Assembly (NCBI GenBank): GCA_963975935.1
Contig: CAXBIQ010000003.1
Location: 211,943-275,942, forward strand
From: Planktosalinus sp963975935
GTDB lineage: Bacteria; Bacteroidota; Bacteroidia; Flavobacteriales; Flavobacteriaceae
Length of the DNA: 64,000 nucleotides
Reading direction: 5' to 3'
In this document: positions 7,987-16,348 of the stretch, one piece after another
How the letters are laid out: every line of letters begins with the position of its first letter
Numbering within the stretch: position 1 is the first letter of the stretch
Notes under the pieces: generated by a model
The model's database searches: none
Told to the model about the DNA's origin: nothing
The model's input: only the letters and a program-made list of their open reading frames with translations
Translations under genes and position numbers: made by a program

Positions 7987-9884
7987 TATCTTAACTGGTA
8001 TTGATTTTTTGTGTTTAAGCTAATTTTGCCTGCATCAATTAGTTGTTGCAGTACAGAAATTACTTTCATTTCTGCAAAAGTAAGGCTTTCGCAAATTTCC
8101 CTGGAGTTAAGGGCGTCTTGTTCTTCCAAAAGAAGTAACACCCCTTTTGCTATCATTTTTTTCTCTTTGAGGGAGATTTGATTGTTTTGCCTTGTACAGA
8201 CACTGCAAATGCCGCAGGTTTTATTTGAATGGTCACCAAAATATGCCAACAACTGTATGCTTTTGCACTGGGAATCGTTGTTTACATATTTTATGACCGC
8301 TCCAGCCTGGCTTACTTTACTGGTGTTTTGAGCGTTAAGTGTCTTTGCAATCCTGTTGATAGTCCTGTCATCTTCCCGCGGCTCAATAAACGTCATGGCG
8401 GCATCTGTTGTGGCCAGTGATAAGGAAATGACTTCATCCTTTTCAAACTGCTTCAGGGTTTCTATAATTTCGTTTACAGATTGCCCGCTTTTGCTGGCTA
8501 CCAATTCCAGATCTGTAGCAGTTTCTTTTTCAAAGATACCGGTATAGATGCGCAATATGGTTTTCCCGATAATGGAAGATTTCATATTCCTTTCCAGATA
8601 GGCAATCACCTGTTTTGAAGGAAGCAGGAATTGTATTTCGGTTTTCCTGCCAAATTCAAAAGACAATCTTACAATGCCCAGCCGGTCAAGTGCCTGGATG
8701 GCGTTGTATGTTTTTAAGGAATGCAACTCATATTGCCTGCAGAACTTTTCAAAATTAAAACTATGTGTCGTGAATGCGCCTTCACCATAAGCAATATAAA
8801 AATGATTGCACAGCTTTCTGTAAATATGCTTGAGGAAATCAACGGTAGGTAGTGTGCTTAAAAACTGTCTTTTCAATTGGGGTTCATCACTGTCATTATA
8901 AAGAAGTATGGCCTGCGCATACAAACCATCCCTTCCGGCCCTTCCGGCTTCCTGAAAATAGCTTTCGATGCTTTCAGGCAAGTCAAAGTGAATCACTTTT
9001 CGCACGTTCGGTTTATCAATACCCATCCCAAAAGCACTTGTTGCCACAATGACCCGTGTTTTTTCCTCCAGCCAGTTGTTGAGTCTTTTTTTCTTTTCGT
9101 CTGCCGTAATCCCCCCGTGAAAATAGGTGCTGTCAATGTTTTTTAGATTTAGTGCCCTGCTGATTTCTTCAGTGCTTTTTCTGTTGCGTGTATAAATGAT
9201 AGCTGTTTCATTTTTCTTTAGCAGTTTTTCAATGCGATAGAGTTTGTCCTCTTCTTTTAAGACCAGATAGGCAATGTTCTCCCTGAAAAACGATTTTTGA
9301 AAGACTTTTGCGTTCTCAAGTGCGAGTTCGTTGATGGTATCTGTAAGCACTTCAGGAGTTGCAGTTGCGGTAACAGCAATAAAGGGTACATCCGGTTTTA
9401 GTGTTCTGAGAATATTCAGGTTTTTATATGCAGGCCTGAAATCGTTTCCCCATTGTGAAATACAATGCGCTTCATCAACGGCAATGATATTGACGTTCAT
9501 TTTCTCGATGCGGTGCTGCACGAGTTCCTGCTGAAGCCTTTCCGGCGAAAGGTAAAGGAATTTATAGTTGCCGTAAATGCAATTGTCAAGCAATCTGTCA
9601 AGGTCATTATAGGAAATGCTTCCGGCAAGGGCCATGGCTTTGATCCCCATGTTTTGAAGGGCGTTTACCTGATCGTTCATCAATGCGATGAGTGGGGAAA
9701 CCACAATGCATATTCCATCAGTGGCCAGGGCGGGAATTTGATAGCAGATTGATTTTCCGCCACCGGTGGGTAACAGTGCCACGGTGTCTTGTTTATGTAA
9801 AACACTTTCTATAATTTCTGTCTGAAGCGGCCTGAATTCATCATAGCCCCAGTACCTTTTTAATATTTCGAGTGGGGTTCTCAT
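7986..9884 (-). CDS. RecQ family ATP-dependent DNA helicase
   Basis: A 632-residue superfamily 2, 3'-5' helicase. It shows motif 0 (YDEFRPLQ), Walker A GGGKS (41-45), the DEAH box (137-140) followed by the RecQ aromatic loop with CISQWGNDFRP, and motif VI QEAGRAGRDG. A zinc-binding cluster with several Cys (CGICSVC) and a winged-helix-like tail follow. No HRDC domain is seen, so it is shorter at the C-terminus than E. coli RecQ. Bacteroidota usually encode several RecQ paralogues and this appears to be the HRDC-less type. Downstream fmt overlaps by one base; the upstream AAA gene overlaps by four. Confidence 0.93.
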   Translation of the reverse strand: MRTPLEILKRYWGYDEFRPLQTEIIESVLHKQDTVALLPTGGGKSICYQIPALATDGICIVVSPLIALMNDQVNALQNMGIKAMALAGSISYNDLDRLLDNCIYGNYKFLYLSPERLQQELVQHRIEKMNVNIIAVDEAHCISQWGNDFRPAYKNLNILRTLKPDVPFIAVTATATPEVLTDTINELALENAKVFQKSFFRENIAYLVLKEEDKLYRIEKLLKKNETAIIYTRNRKSTEEISRALNLKNIDSTYFHGGITADEKKKRLNNWLEEKTRVIVATSAFGMGIDKPNVRKVIHFDLPESIESYFQEAGRAGRDGLYAQAILLYNDSDEPQLKRQFLSTLPTVDFLKHIYRKLCNHFYIAYGEGAFTTHSFNFEKFCRQYELHSLKTYNAIQALDRLGIVRLSFEFGRKTEIQFLLPSKQVIAYLERNMKSSIIGKTILRIYTGIFEKETATDLELVASKSGQSVNEIIETLKQFEKDEVISLSLATTDAAMTFIEPREDDRTINRIAKTLNAQNTSKVSQAGAVIKYVNNDSQCKSIQLLAYFGDHSNKTCGICSVCTRQNNQISLKEKKMIAKGVLLLLEEQDALNSREICESLTFAEMKVISVLQQLIDAGKISLNTKNQYQLR

Positions 9885-10426
9885 AGAAGCCGGCTCATGG
9901 TGTCGAGAATGAAGGAAACACGTTCTTCAATGGTCAATTTTGGCACCTCAATGGGCTTGTAGTTATAACTTTTATAGGCGTTTTCCAGATATCTATGAAT
10001 CTTGACGGCTTCTTCAAAGCTTTCATAGCGTTCACTATCGGGTGTGTAAATTTCTTCCCAGGGAGGAAGTATAAAAACCTGGTCATAAGAGTAACTTTTA
10101 CAAACGGTTTGAAATTCTTCAGGATAAACCTCGCCTGCATAGTGTAAATATGCAACCACATCGTGAAGCCCGCGATCATAAAAAACATGTTTTCTTTTAA
10201 AGGTCAACCCTTCATGAAACTGGCTCACCCTTCCTTCGAGCAGCATTTCGCTGAAAAGCAGGGGTTTTTCAAGAAACAACTGTTCGTAACCTTCTTTTCT
10301 GGCCTGGAGGATTACTTCCCGGGAGACTTCGTGTAAACACGTGTAACCGTGGGCTTCCAGGGACTTAATAATGGATGATTTTCCGGTACCCGGGCCGCCG
10401 GTTATTACAATGCGTTTTGGTGTCAA
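9881..10426 (-). CDS. AAA family ATPase (small P-loop kinase-like NTPase)
   Basis: About 182 residues, starting at a TTG (10424-10426) right before the P-loop strand. The Walker A motif is GGPGTGKSS. Later motifs VFYDRGLHDVVAYL and PPWEEIYTPDSERYESFEEA resemble the AAA_28/NadR-like ATPases common in Bacteroidota; the role is unknown. An upstream in-frame ATG at 10519 would add 31 hydrophobic residues, but that stretch covers the promoter region of the divergent DUF493 gene, so the shorter form is preferred. Its stop overlaps the recQ start by four bases. Confidence 0.8.
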   Translation of the reverse strand: MTPKRIVITGGPGTGKSSIIKSLEAHGYTCLHEVSREVILQARKEGYEQLFLEKPLLFSEMLLEGRVSQFHEGLTFKRKHVFYDRGLHDVVAYLHYAGEVYPEEFQTVCKSYSYDQVFILPPWEEIYTPDSERYESFEEAVKIHRYLENAYKSYNYKPIEVPKLTIEERVSFILDTMSRLL

Positions 10427-10480
10427 GATTTTATATTTAAAAATACAAAATACGGAAAAAGAAATTGATTTTGAAATCTT

Positions 10481-10488
10481 ATCTTTGC
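10481..10488 (+). promoter_or_regulatory. Probable -7 promoter element for the DUF493 gene
   Basis: TATCTTTG matches the Bacteroidota TAnnTTTG -7 element exactly and lies 34 bases before the start codon at 10522. No good TTG element at the usual spacing was found, so only the -7 box is supported. Confidence 0.5.
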
Positions 10489-10521
10489 AGGGCAAAAGAT
10501 TTATGAAAATAAGCCCCACTT

Positions 10522-10812
10522 ATGGAACCGGATAAAAAAACAGCAGACTTTTACAAAAATCTCAAAGAGAAACTGAGCAACGATACACTTTGGCCTTCAA
10601 ATTACCTTTATAAATTCATCATTCCTACAGATGCTGAAAAGGTGGAGCAAATCAAAGATGCCTTCAAAGAAGAAGAAGCCATAATTCAAACCAAGGAATC
10701 TTCAAAAGGCAATTTCACCAGCGTGTCTGTTCACGTAAAAATGAAAAATCCTGATGCCGTTATAGAAAAGTATCTTGAAGTTTCATATATTGAGGGAATA
10801 ATTTCGCTTTAG
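10522..10812 (+). CDS. DUF493 family protein (YbeD-like)
   Basis: A 96-residue protein with the DUF493/YbeD ferredoxin-like fold signature. FIIPTDAEKVEQIKDAF is followed by the strand KGNFTSVSVHVKM and the YLEVSYIEGIISL end, the usual pattern of strand-helix-strand with a charged start. Members are small cytosolic proteins, possibly regulatory, with no settled biochemical function. Divergent from the AAA ATPase gene. Confidence 0.85.
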   Translation: MEPDKKTADFYKNLKEKLSNDTLWPSNYLYKFIIPTDAEKVEQIKDAFKEEEAIIQTKESSKGNFTSVSVHVKMKNPDAVIEKYLEVSYIEGIISL

Positions 10813-10894
10813 GTTAACTTTTTAGAAACATTTTTTTACTACTTTGCGCAAAGCAATGAAATAACTTTTTACTACACTTAAAACACCAAACATT

Positions 10895-11539
10895 TTGTTA
10901 GATCAATTAGAATACAATACGGAAAGGCCCAAACTTATCATTCCTGAATACGGACGCCATATTCAAAAACTGGTAGATTATGCCATTACCATAGAAGACC
11001 GGGAAGAACGCAATAAAGTAGCCAAGAGCATCATTGCCGTGATGGGCAATTTAAATCCGCATTTGCGTGATGTTCCTGATTTCCAGCCGATGCTTTGGGA
11101 CCAGTTGTTTATTATATCAGACTTCAAACTGGATGTTGAGTCACCTTTTCCCATCCCGACAAAAGAAGAGCTTATGGAACGCCCTGAGCCTTTAAAGTAC
11201 CCTCAAAACCATCCCAAATACCGTTTTTACGGAAACAATATCAAAAGGATGATTGATGTGGCAAACAGCTGGGAAGAAGGTGAAAAAAAGGAGGCGCTTG
11301 TTATTACAATCGCCAATCATATGAAAAAATCCTATCTCAACTGGAACAAGGATACCGTTGAAGACGGGGTTATTTTTGATCATCTTTTTGAGCTTTCAGG
11401 CGGAAAAATAAACCTTAAAGAAAGTGATGAAGATCTTTCAAATGCTTCCGAGTTGATGAAGAGCAAAAAGAAATTCACAAACGGAGGTCATTTAGGTAAA
11501 AAGAACTACAAGTCAAACAGGACCAAAAAAAGACATTAA
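10895..11539 (+). CDS. DUF4290 domain protein
   Basis: A 214-residue soluble protein of the Bacteroidota-specific DUF4290 family, which is usually placed just before murA, as here. It starts at TTG. The first part (YNTERPKLIIPEYGRHIQKLVDYA) and the MGNLNPHLRD segment are conserved. The C-terminal 40 residues are Lys-rich and low complexity. It ends 15 bases before murA, so the two form an operon. Function unknown; the constant linkage to murA suggests a cell-envelope context. Confidence 0.85.
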   Translation: MLDQLEYNTERPKLIIPEYGRHIQKLVDYAITIEDREERNKVAKSIIAVMGNLNPHLRDVPDFQPMLWDQLFIISDFKLDVESPFPIPTKEELMERPEPLKYPQNHPKYRFYGNNIKRMIDVANSWEEGEKKEALVITIANHMKKSYLNWNKDTVEDGVIFDHLFELSGGKINLKESDEDLSNASELMKSKKKFTNGGHLGKKNYKSNRTKKRH

Positions 11540-11554
11540 GCATTTTATTATTCT

Positions 11555-12865
11555 ATGGGTACTTTTCAAATTGAAGGCGGTCAAAAACTAAAAGGTGAAA
11601 TACATCCGCAGGGCGCAAAAAATGAAGCACTTCAGATACTTTGCGCTGTTCTGCTCACTCCTGAAAAAGTTGAAATCAAAAACATCCCCGATATCATTGA
11701 TGTCAATAAACTGATATCTGTTCTCGGAAATCTGGGCGTCAAAATAGAAAAATTTGGCAAAGGTCATTTTTCCTTTCAGGCAGATGATATCAATCTTGAA
11801 TACTTGGAGTCTGAATTGTTCAAAAAGGAGGGGAGTTCGCTCCGGGGTTCCATTATGATTGTAGGCCCGTTGCTTGCACGTTTTGGCAAGGGATATATTC
11901 CACGACCCGGCGGTGATAAAATTGGTCGTAGAAGGCTGGATACCCACTTTGAAGGCTTTATAAAACTGGGTGCAGAGTTCAGGTATAACCGTGAAGAACG
12001 TTTTTATGGGGTAGAAGCTCCCAATGGTTTGACAGGTACTTATATGCTGCTCGATCAGGCTTCTGTTACCGGTACTGCAAACATTATTATGGCTGCTGTT
12101 TTGGCTAAAGGAACCACAACCATTTACAACGCCGCTTGTGAGCCTTATTTACAACAATTGTGTAAAATGCTCAACCGCATGGGCGCAAATATTTCAGGTA
12201 TTGGGTCTAATCTTTTGGTTATTGAAGGGGTAAAATCCATGGGTGGTTGCACGCATACAGTGTTACCGGATATGATCGAAATTGGTAGCTGGATAGGGTT
12301 GGCAGCCATGACCCGCAGTGAGATTACCATTAAAAATGTGAGTTGGGAGAATTTAGGTGTCATTCCAAATACCTTTAGAAAACTGGGAATCACACTAGAA
12401 CAAAAGGGAGACGATATTTATATCCCAGAACAAGACCATTATGAAATTCAAAGTTATATTGACGGTTCTATTTTAACCATTGCCGATGCTCCCTGGCCGG
12501 GATTTACACCTGATTTGCTGAGTATTGTTCTGGTTGTTTGTACACAGGCCAGAGGAAGTGTTTTGATTCATCAAAAGATGTTTGAAAGCCGTCTCTTCTT
12601 TGTCGATAAATTGATTGATATGGGGGCAAAAATAATTCTTTGTGACCCGCACAGGGCTACGGTAATTGGACATGATTTTCAATCGATGTTGAAAGCAACA
12701 ACCATGGTTTCACCTGATATCAGAGCCGGTATTTCCTTGCTTATTGCTGCACTTTCAGCTACCGGAACCAGTTTGATTCACAATATTGAGCAAATTGACA
12801 GAGGTTATGAAAATATAGTGGAGAGACTTCAGGCAATTGGCGCCAGGATAACAAGGATAGATTAA
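11555..12865 (+). CDS. murA: UDP-N-acetylglucosamine 1-carboxyvinyltransferase
   Basis: A 436-residue enzyme of the first committed step of peptidoglycan synthesis, transferring enolpyruvate from PEP to UDP-GlcNAc. The EPSP-synthase fold is evident, with the N-terminal KNEALQ motif (Lys22-Asn23) and the active-site loop RPGGDKIGRRRLD. In that loop Asp121 replaces the Cys that is Cys115 in E. coli MurA. Asp at this position occurs in mycobacterial and chlamydial MurA and is known to give fosfomycin resistance while keeping activity. A terminator follows. Confidence 0.96.
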   Translation: MGTFQIEGGQKLKGEIHPQGAKNEALQILCAVLLTPEKVEIKNIPDIIDVNKLISVLGNLGVKIEKFGKGHFSFQADDINLEYLESELFKKEGSSLRGSIMIVGPLLARFGKGYIPRPGGDKIGRRRLDTHFEGFIKLGAEFRYNREERFYGVEAPNGLTGTYMLLDQASVTGTANIIMAAVLAKGTTTIYNAACEPYLQQLCKMLNRMGANISGIGSNLLVIEGVKSMGGCTHTVLPDMIEIGSWIGLAAMTRSEITIKNVSWENLGVIPNTFRKLGITLEQKGDDIYIPEQDHYEIQSYIDGSILTIADAPWPGFTPDLLSIVLVVCTQARGSVLIHQKMFESRLFFVDKLIDMGAKIILCDPHRATVIGHDFQSMLKATTMVSPDIRAGISLLIAALSATGTSLIHNIEQIDRGYENIVERLQAIGARITRID

Positions 12866-12884
12866 TTCATTATTATACTTACAA

Positions 12885-12919
12885 CAAAAAAGGAAGCATT
12901 TTTAAATGCTTCCTTTTTT
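12885..12919. terminator. Terminator after murA
   Basis: A near-perfect hairpin, AAAAGGAAGCATTT/AAATGCTTCCTTTT, with A and T runs on either side. It serves murA on the plus strand and the convergent gene at 12939. Confidence 0.9.
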
Positions 12920-12938
12920 AATTTGGCAGTCAGTTTTT

Positions 12939-13700
12939 TTATTCCCATTTTCCTTTAAATAAAGGTGCAACGGGATTTTCTTCTTTATCGAGATTCAGAT
13001 CATTGTAAATATCTGCATTTTTCCGTGATTCTTTTTCAGGTTTTAGTTCAACGCCCAATTCTTTTTTTATGTCTTCATTTATACCTATAAACAATATCTC
13101 GGCATTTTCATAATTCAGGAAATCAGATGGATTGACAGGCACAAAGCGTCTGTCTTCAAATTTTTCGGTAAGTCTTTTTGGAAAGTCTGCTTTTTGATCT
13201 TGGGGCATCCCTGCGTTTTTAGGTTGTCCTTTTTCAGGGTTTTTTACGTTTATGATGTAATTTCCCTCTCTTTCAATATTGAAAGCTTTCTGCACTTCAT
13301 CCCTTTTTTTGGGATATTCAAGGGCATAGACAAGATGTGTGTGGTCATCGTGCTGCAGGATTCTGTAGACGCCTTCGCCACAAGGTCTTGCAGCGGGTTG
13401 TTCTCTTTTGCCTTTGGTTTTGGTCTGATAGGTATATGACTCCAGTTCTTCCTTGATTTGTTTTTTGCTTATTGAAGCTCTGCTAACAAAACCCCAGAAT
13501 TTTTCATGATTGGAAAGTTCGGGTAGTGCTTCTTTTCCAATGATTAGCAAACGGGAGTGTTTATCGTCTTTAGGACTGAGGGCACAATAAAAGTTTTGGA
13601 CATCTTCTTTGTTCTTTATATCATCCTTTACGTCAATTTTTGGTCTGTAAAAGAAATAGATATGTCCTTTTTCCAATACTTCTACATTCTCTTTTGCCAT
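12939..13700 (-). CDS. Conserved hypothetical protein
   Basis: A 253-residue charged soluble protein with no signal or membrane helix. I do not recognise a named domain. The N-terminal half (residues 1-150) has a regular strand pattern (VLEKGHIYFFYRPK; FYCALSP; RLLIIGK; FWGFVSR; GVYRILQHDDHTHLVYALEYP) that looks like a compact fold conserved among unrelated bacteria. The C-terminal part is Lys/Pro/Asp-rich and looks disordered. A single gene, convergent with murA. Confidence 0.7.
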   Translation of the reverse strand: MAKENVEVLEKGHIYFFYRPKIDVKDDIKNKEDVQNFYCALSPKDDKHSRLLIIGKEALPELSNHEKFWGFVSRASISKKQIKEELESYTYQTKTKGKREQPAARPCGEGVYRILQHDDHTHLVYALEYPKKRDEVQKAFNIEREGNYIINVKNPEKGQPKNAGMPQDQKADFPKRLTEKFEDRRFVPVNPSDFLNYENAEILFIGINEDIKKELGVELKPEKESRKNADIYNDLNLDKEENPVAPLFKGKWE

Positions 13701-13988
13701 GATTCACACTCTTAAAAGTTATATAATTATTTGAATTTCCATAAGATACTTTTTATAGTGCTTTACAACAAAAAAATAATTTTAAACTTTTATTAAAAAC
13801 AGGAGCTTATGTTTTTATTCTAAATAATGGAACAATGTTACCAGAAATCAGCTAAGCCTGTTAAGATTTTTCGGGTGTTGGTTTTCATCTTCCTCGATAG
13901 ACTAATTTTTAAAAAATAGTTTTTATCCTTAAGTAGGGTAATAATCCTTTATACTGTTCTATGAGTAAATAACCTAATTCTTTAATTT
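13701..13988. other. Intergenic region between divergent genes
   Basis: About 290 AT-rich bases between divergent genes. It must hold the promoters of both neighbours, but no clear TAnnTTTG box or hairpin was seen. Confidence 0.5.
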
Positions 13989-15494
13989 ATGAAAAAAATA
14001 GCCCTATTACCCGCTTATTTAATTTTTGGTCTATTGCTCTTTACATCTTGTAGCACAGATGATAGTCCACCACCCGATGATTCTGCAATCACGATCAACA
14101 AGACTTCGTTGATGGCAAATTTACTTACCCGTATGTCTGAACCGCCTACAGAGCCAACTGCAATAACATGTGTGAGTATCAATTACCCAATTAATCTTAA
14201 TATTTTTAATGCAGCCGGCCAGCAAACCGGTACACAAACAATTAGCAGTGATTTAGAATTGTTGCTTTTCATAAGCAATTTAGAACCGGGTTCAGGCTTT
14301 TCAATTGTTTTCCCAATATCAATAACACTTGAAAGTGGAAATGTCGTAGAAATAAACAACTTGCAGGAACTGGAGGATATTATTTTAGCGTGTGACGCTT
14401 CGGGAGGTCAAATACCTGCAAATTTTGCTGATATTTTAACCGATGGAGTTTGGTATGTTAATTATTTCTTTGATGATGAGGACGAAACCTTTTTGTTTAA
14501 CGGTTACCAATTTAGCTTTAATGCAGATCAAACGGCACTTGCAGATAATGGTTCAAATCAAGTAAACGGAACCTGGGAGTTGACAACGAGCTCCACTCTT
14601 GATTTTGTTTTATTCTTTGGTACAAACAGTCCGTTTGATGAATTGGATGACGATTGGGATATTATTGAAGTCACACCGGAAATCATCCGTTTAAAAGACG
14701 TTAGTGGCGGTGATGGAAGTGTTGAGTTTTTAACTTTTGGAAGAACACCTACTACCGGTGGTGGTGGCACAAACTCATTTGTTGAAAATTTGACAACCGG
14801 AGACTGGTATGTAACCCTTTTGAATGACGATGGCGACATTGAAACCTGTCATTATATTAATTATACATTCAGTTTTGCAGCAGACCAATCAGTGACTGCC
14901 ACAAGTTCCGGCAATACCGTCAATGGTAGCTGGCAAGTACAAAACAGCAGCAGTGGTCTTGACCTGGTGCTCGATTTCCAAATTAGTGGTGATGACGACC
15001 CTTTTGATGATCTAAACGACGACTGGGATGTTGTTGATTTTAACACAAACTTGATTTCTTTACTGGATATAAGTGGAGGAGATGGCAGTACTGATATTCT
15101 CAAATTTGGAAGAACACCCGCTGCAGATTGTACAGGAGGTGCAAATCCTCAAGATCTTATTGATATCATGATTTCCGGCTCCTGGTTTGTAGCAAACTAT
15201 TTGGATGATGGCATCAATCAAACAGCTCCTTATACAGGGTATACAGTTGATTTCATTTCAGATGGTACCGTAACAGCCGCTAATGGCAGTCAAACCTTAA
15301 ACGGCAGTTGGGCTGTTACCTTAAGTGGCGACGGAAGTGGCCTGGATGTAGTACTTGATTTTGGTTCACAAGTACCATTTGATGAGTTTAACGACGATTG
15401 GGATGTTGAAGGGTTCACGGATACTTCTATTGATTTAAAAGACGTTAGTGGTGGCGATGGCAGTGTTGATACCTTACGATTTGAAAAACTATAA
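13989..15494 (+). CDS. Lipoprotein with three lipocalin-like repeats
   Basis: A 501-residue secreted lipoprotein. A hydrophobic leader ends in the lipobox LLFTSC, with lipidated Cys21. A Ser/Thr-rich region (22-150) is followed by three repeats starting near residues 153, 271 and 397. Each has a G-x-W-(Y/F)-V opening, an aromatic FSF/VDF strand, an N-G-(T/S)-W strand, an acidic (D/E)-x-(N/D)DDWD motif and a K/LDxSGGDGS closing turn. The spacing and strands suggest small beta-barrel (lipocalin-like) modules, perhaps binding calcium through the Asp clusters. Surface exposure is likely; the ligand is unknown. A terminator follows. Confidence 0.8.
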   Translation: MKKIALLPAYLIFGLLLFTSCSTDDSPPPDDSAITINKTSLMANLLTRMSEPPTEPTAITCVSINYPINLNIFNAAGQQTGTQTISSDLELLLFISNLEPGSGFSIVFPISITLESGNVVEINNLQELEDIILACDASGGQIPANFADILTDGVWYVNYFFDDEDETFLFNGYQFSFNADQTALADNGSNQVNGTWELTTSSTLDFVLFFGTNSPFDELDDDWDIIEVTPEIIRLKDVSGGDGSVEFLTFGRTPTTGGGGTNSFVENLTTGDWYVTLLNDDGDIETCHYINYTFSFAADQSVTATSSGNTVNGSWQVQNSSSGLDLVLDFQISGDDDPFDDLNDDWDVVDFNTNLISLLDISGGDGSTDILKFGRTPAADCTGGANPQDLIDIMISGSWFVANYLDDGINQTAPYTGYTVDFISDGTVTAANGSQTLNGSWAVTLSGDGSGLDVVLDFGSQVPFDEFNDDWDVEGFTDTSIDLKDVSGGDGSVDTLRFEKL

Positions 15495-15520
15495 TCTAGC
15501 TTTGTTTTCTTTTTAATTTT

Positions 15521-15548
15521 AAACCGCCTGGTTTTTAGGCGGTTTTTT
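15521..15548 (+). terminator. Terminator after the repeat lipoprotein gene
   Basis: The hairpin AAACCGCCT/AGGCGGTTT with a short T-rich loop is followed by T6, 27 bases past the stop codon. Confidence 0.85.
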
Positions 15549-15655
15549 AATTCAATATGAATTTTAGCAGCCTCACGGTTTATTCCCGCACAAGGACTTC
15601 CCTTGAGCAGTAAGAGTACCAATGCCGTCATACCTATGGACTGACCGAAATCATA

Positions 15656-16033
15656 TCAATTCCAGACAAGGTTGTTGGAATAGCAGGCATTGTTCTTTTT
15701 TGGAAGGCTGTCTTGTAAATAGAAATAATATTCTGTGAATAAGATGGTTTTGGGGACATCTCCCGAGATAGACCAGAGCAGGCTAGTTGGGGTGAATTCA
15801 TCTGGGACTCCATATATTTTGATTAGTTTTTCTATTTGGGCGAGCGACTCTTTGGACCAGTTTGCTTGACAGTTAGTTATGGGGAAATCTACAAGTAATT
15901 CGTTTTCCATACTTATAAAGTGACTTGCCTTAAAATTCTGTACCATTAACTTTTCAATACCTACGCTGAATAGAATTACTAATACTGAAAGTAGTAGTGT
16001 TTTAAGGATTATATCGTTTGAATTCAATGGCAT
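15656..16033 (-). CDS. Hypothetical membrane-anchored protein
   Basis: A 125-residue protein with one N-terminal membrane helix (about residues 9-28) and an extracytoplasmic domain holding two Cys (one near 55, one near 118) that could form a disulfide. I do not recognise a family. It could be a lone small gene in a gene-poor stretch; coding status is moderately supported by length and a sensible topology. Confidence 0.45.
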   Translation of the reverse strand: MPLNSNDIILKTLLLSVLVILFSVGIEKLMVQNFKASHFISMENELLVDFPITNCQANWSKESLAQIEKLIKIYGVPDEFTPTSLLWSISGDVPKTILFTEYYFYLQDSLPKKNNACYSNNLVWN

Positions 16034-16348
16034 AAATAGTTATTCATGTATTTTTTTGCAAATTTTTCAAAAAACGTAGTAAAACCAACCATTTTGCTTG
16101 TCCTCACAACATGAAAACGGTTGTTGTTTTACTACTTACGGATTAAATTCAATTAGTTTAGAAAGATTGTAATATGAAGGTAGTGTTCTAAACTATTTTA
16201 CATAAAAACCATAGTATATGTTGTTATACAAAGTAAAGATGTAAATAGTTAAAGGAGTTTGTATTACACATATCTGAAAATGAGTTGTATAAATCACACA
16301 TAAGAAAATCAATAACTGCCTTTATTTACATGCCAAAATTAGAGTTTT
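16034..16348. other. Intergenic region, no gene seen
   Basis: A 315-base AT-rich stretch between two minus-strand genes. No hairpin terminator, tRNA or convincing small gene was found. Confidence 0.5.

Noticed and set aside
10427..10519. Longer start for the AAA ATPase gene at 10519
   Set aside because: The extension is hydrophobic, absent from relatives as far as I recall, and covers the -7 box of the divergent DUF493 gene. The TTG at 10426 is the better start.
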